Shown one piece after another: positions 4,411 through 5,695 of a DNA stretch of 5,695 nucleotides. The position numbers were made by a program, and so were the translations under genes. This stretch comes from Sphingomonadaceae bacterium (GTDB taxonomy: Bacteria > Pseudomonadota > Alphaproteobacteria > Sphingomonadales > Sphingomonadaceae): positions 1 to 5,695 of the forward strand of contig JAFARM010000346.1 in assembly GCA_019245455.1 (NCBI GenBank), in the 5' to 3' direction. The notes below the pieces were generated by a model. That model searched no databases and was not told the origin of the DNA. It saw only the letters and a list, made by a program, of their open reading frames with translations. Every line of letters begins with the position of its first letter. Position 1 is the first letter of the stretch.

Positions 4411-5695
4411 ATGGCCAAAGTCATCGGGATCGACCTGGGTACGACGAACAGCTGCGTTGCCGTCATGGAGGGCAGCTCGCCGAAGGTCATCGAGAATGCC
4501 GAGGGCGCGCGGACGACGCCGAGCCAAGTCGCCTTCACCAAGGACAAGGAGCGGCTCGTCGGCCAGCCGGCCAAGCGCCAGGCGGTGACGAACCCGGAGA
4601 ACACCATCTTCGCCGTCAAGCGCCTGATCGGCCGCAACTTCACCGATCCGCTGACGCAGAAGGACGCGGGGCTGGTCCCCTACAAGATCGTCAAGGGCGG
4701 CAACGGCGACGCCTGGGTCAAGGCCGGCGGCGAGGACTATTCGCCGAGCCAGATCAGCGCCTTCATCCTGCAGAAGATGAAGGAGACGGCGGAGGCGTAC
4801 CTCGGCGAAAAAGTTTCACAGGCCGTCATCACCGTTCCCGCCTACTTCAACGACGCCCAGCGCCAGGCGACCAAGGACGCCGGCCAGATCGCGGGCCTCG
4901 AGGTCCTGCGCATCATCAACGAGCCGACGGCGGCGGCGCTCGCCTACGGGCTCGACAAGCAGGGGGCGAAGACGATCGCGGTCTATGACCTCGGCGGCGG
5001 CACCTTCGACGTGTCGGTGCTCGAGCTCGGCGACGGCGTGTTCGAGGTCAAGTCGACGAGCGGCGACACGTTCCTCGGCGGTGAGGACTTCGACGCCAAG
5101 CTGGTGACCTTCCTCGCCGACGACTTCCGCAAGGCGGAAGGGATTGACTTGACCAAGGACAAGCTCGCCCTGCAGCGGCTGAAGGAAGCGGCCGAGAAGG
5201 CGAAGATCGAGCTGTCGTCGTCGGCCTCGACCGAGGTCAACCTGCCCTTCATCACCGCCGACGCGACGGGGCCGAAGCACCTCGTCAAGACCGTCACCCG
5301 CGCCGACCTCGAGCGGCTGGTGCTCGACCTTATCGAGCGCACGCGCAAGCCGTGCCTCGACGCGATCAGCGAGGCGGGCATCAAGACCAGCGAGATCGAT
5401 GAGGTCATTCTCGTCGGCGGCATGACCCGCATGCCGCGCGTCCGCGAGTTCGTGAAGCAGCTGTTCGGCAAGGAGCCGAACACCAGCGTCAACCCCGACG
5501 AGGTCGTCGCCATGGGTGCGGCGATCCAGGGCGGCGTGTTGCAGGGCGACGTCAAGGACGTGCTGCTCCTCGACGTGACGCCGCTGTCGCTCGGCATCGA
5601 GACGCTTGGCGGCGTGTTCACCCGCATGATCGACCGCAACACGACGATCCCGACCAAGAAGACGCAGACCTACTCGACCGCCGACGACAACCAGT
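4411..5695 (+). CDS. dnaK: Hsp70 chaperone DnaK (3' end cut by window edge)
   Basis: ATP-driven cytosolic chaperone that binds exposed hydrophobic peptides and cycles with DnaJ and GrpE. The window holds 428 codons of roughly 635-640: the whole nucleotide-binding domain, the interdomain linker and the first part of the substrate-binding domain. All three Hsp70 signatures are present: IDLGTTNS (7-14), [14 protein letters not shown] (191-204, with Thr198 at the autophosphorylation position) and [13 protein letters not shown] (332-344). [10 protein letters not shown] lies between the first two. The linker reads [15 protein letters not shown] from residue 383. The start is fixed by [13 protein letters not shown], with AAAGGA just upstream. 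dnaK is separated from hrcA-grpE by three other genes and driven by its own RpoH-type promoter. dnaJ would be expected to follow beyond the right edge but cannot be seen. Confidence 0.98.
   Translation, partial: MAKVIGIDLGTTNSCVAVMEGSSPKVIENAEGARTTPSQVAFTKDKERLVGQPAKRQAVTNPENTIFAVKRLIGRNFTDPLTQKDAGLVPYKIVKGGNGDAWVKAGGEDYSPSQISAFILQKMKETAEAYLGEKVSQAVITVPAYFNDAQRQATKDAGQIAGLEVLRIINEPTAAALAYGLDKQGAKTIAVYDLGGGTFDVSVLELGDGVFEVKSTSGDTFLGGEDFDAKLVTFLADDFRKAEGIDLTKDKLALQRLKEAAEKAKIELSSSASTEVNLPFITADATGPKHLVKTVTRADLERLVLDLIERTRKPCLDAISEAGIKTSEIDEVILVGGMTRMPRVREFVKQLFGKEPNTSVNPDEVVAMGAAIQGGVLQGDVKDVLLLDVTPLSLGIETLGGVFTRMIDRNTTIPTKKTQTYSTADDNQ

Noticed and set aside
4197..4643. N-terminal extension of pcuC into dnaK
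   Set aside because: It would run antisense to the dnaK start and bury the signal peptide; the ATG at 4196 has a strong ribosome-binding site.

Overview
The window is GC-rich chromosomal DNA from an alphaproteobacterium, most likely a member of the Sphingomonadales. The evidence is hrcA-grpE divergent from rph-rdgB, a dnaK promoter that fits the alphaproteobacterial heat-shock sigma factor pattern, the sphingomonad-like wording of RdgB and HrcA, and a small HELTH-motif protein of a type I associate with sphingomonads. Lineage is inferred from these features; no database was searched.

Layout. Positions 1-1263 (minus strand) hold rph (RNase PH) followed by rdgB (non-canonical purine NTP pyrophosphatase), which runs off the left edge. 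An 82-bp divergent gap separates them from a plus-strand run of hrcA, grpE and a small ABM-domain monooxygenase-like gene. These three are joined by 4-bp stop/start overlaps (ATGA, then GTGA). The ABM gene meets a convergent minus-strand pair tail to tail with an 88-bp coding overlap. That pair is pcuC (secreted periplasmic copper chaperone, upstream) and a HELTH-motif metallopeptidase-like protein of unknown function (downstream), themselves overlapping by 14 bp. A 214-bp divergent gap follows, then dnaK on the plus strand, cut by the right edge at residue 428 of roughly 635-640.

Function. Three genes are the core of the Hsp70 system: the repressor HrcA, the nucleotide exchange factor GrpE and the chaperone DnaK. 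Between grpE and dnaK sit three genes with no obvious chaperone role (ABM-type enzyme, HELTH protein, copper chaperone). No CIRCE operator was found by eye before hrcA or dnaK. dnaK instead has a near-perfect sigma-32-type promoter, and a weaker similar element lies right at the hrcA start codon. The left block is housekeeping RNA and nucleotide metabolism: tRNA 3'-end trimming and clearance of deaminated purine nucleotides.

I saw no tRNA, rRNA, insertion sequence, CRISPR array, prophage or long repeat. Most of the window is conserved. The least explained part is 3194-4410: the HELTH protein, its antisense overlap with the ABM gene, and its pairing with pcuC opposite dnaK.
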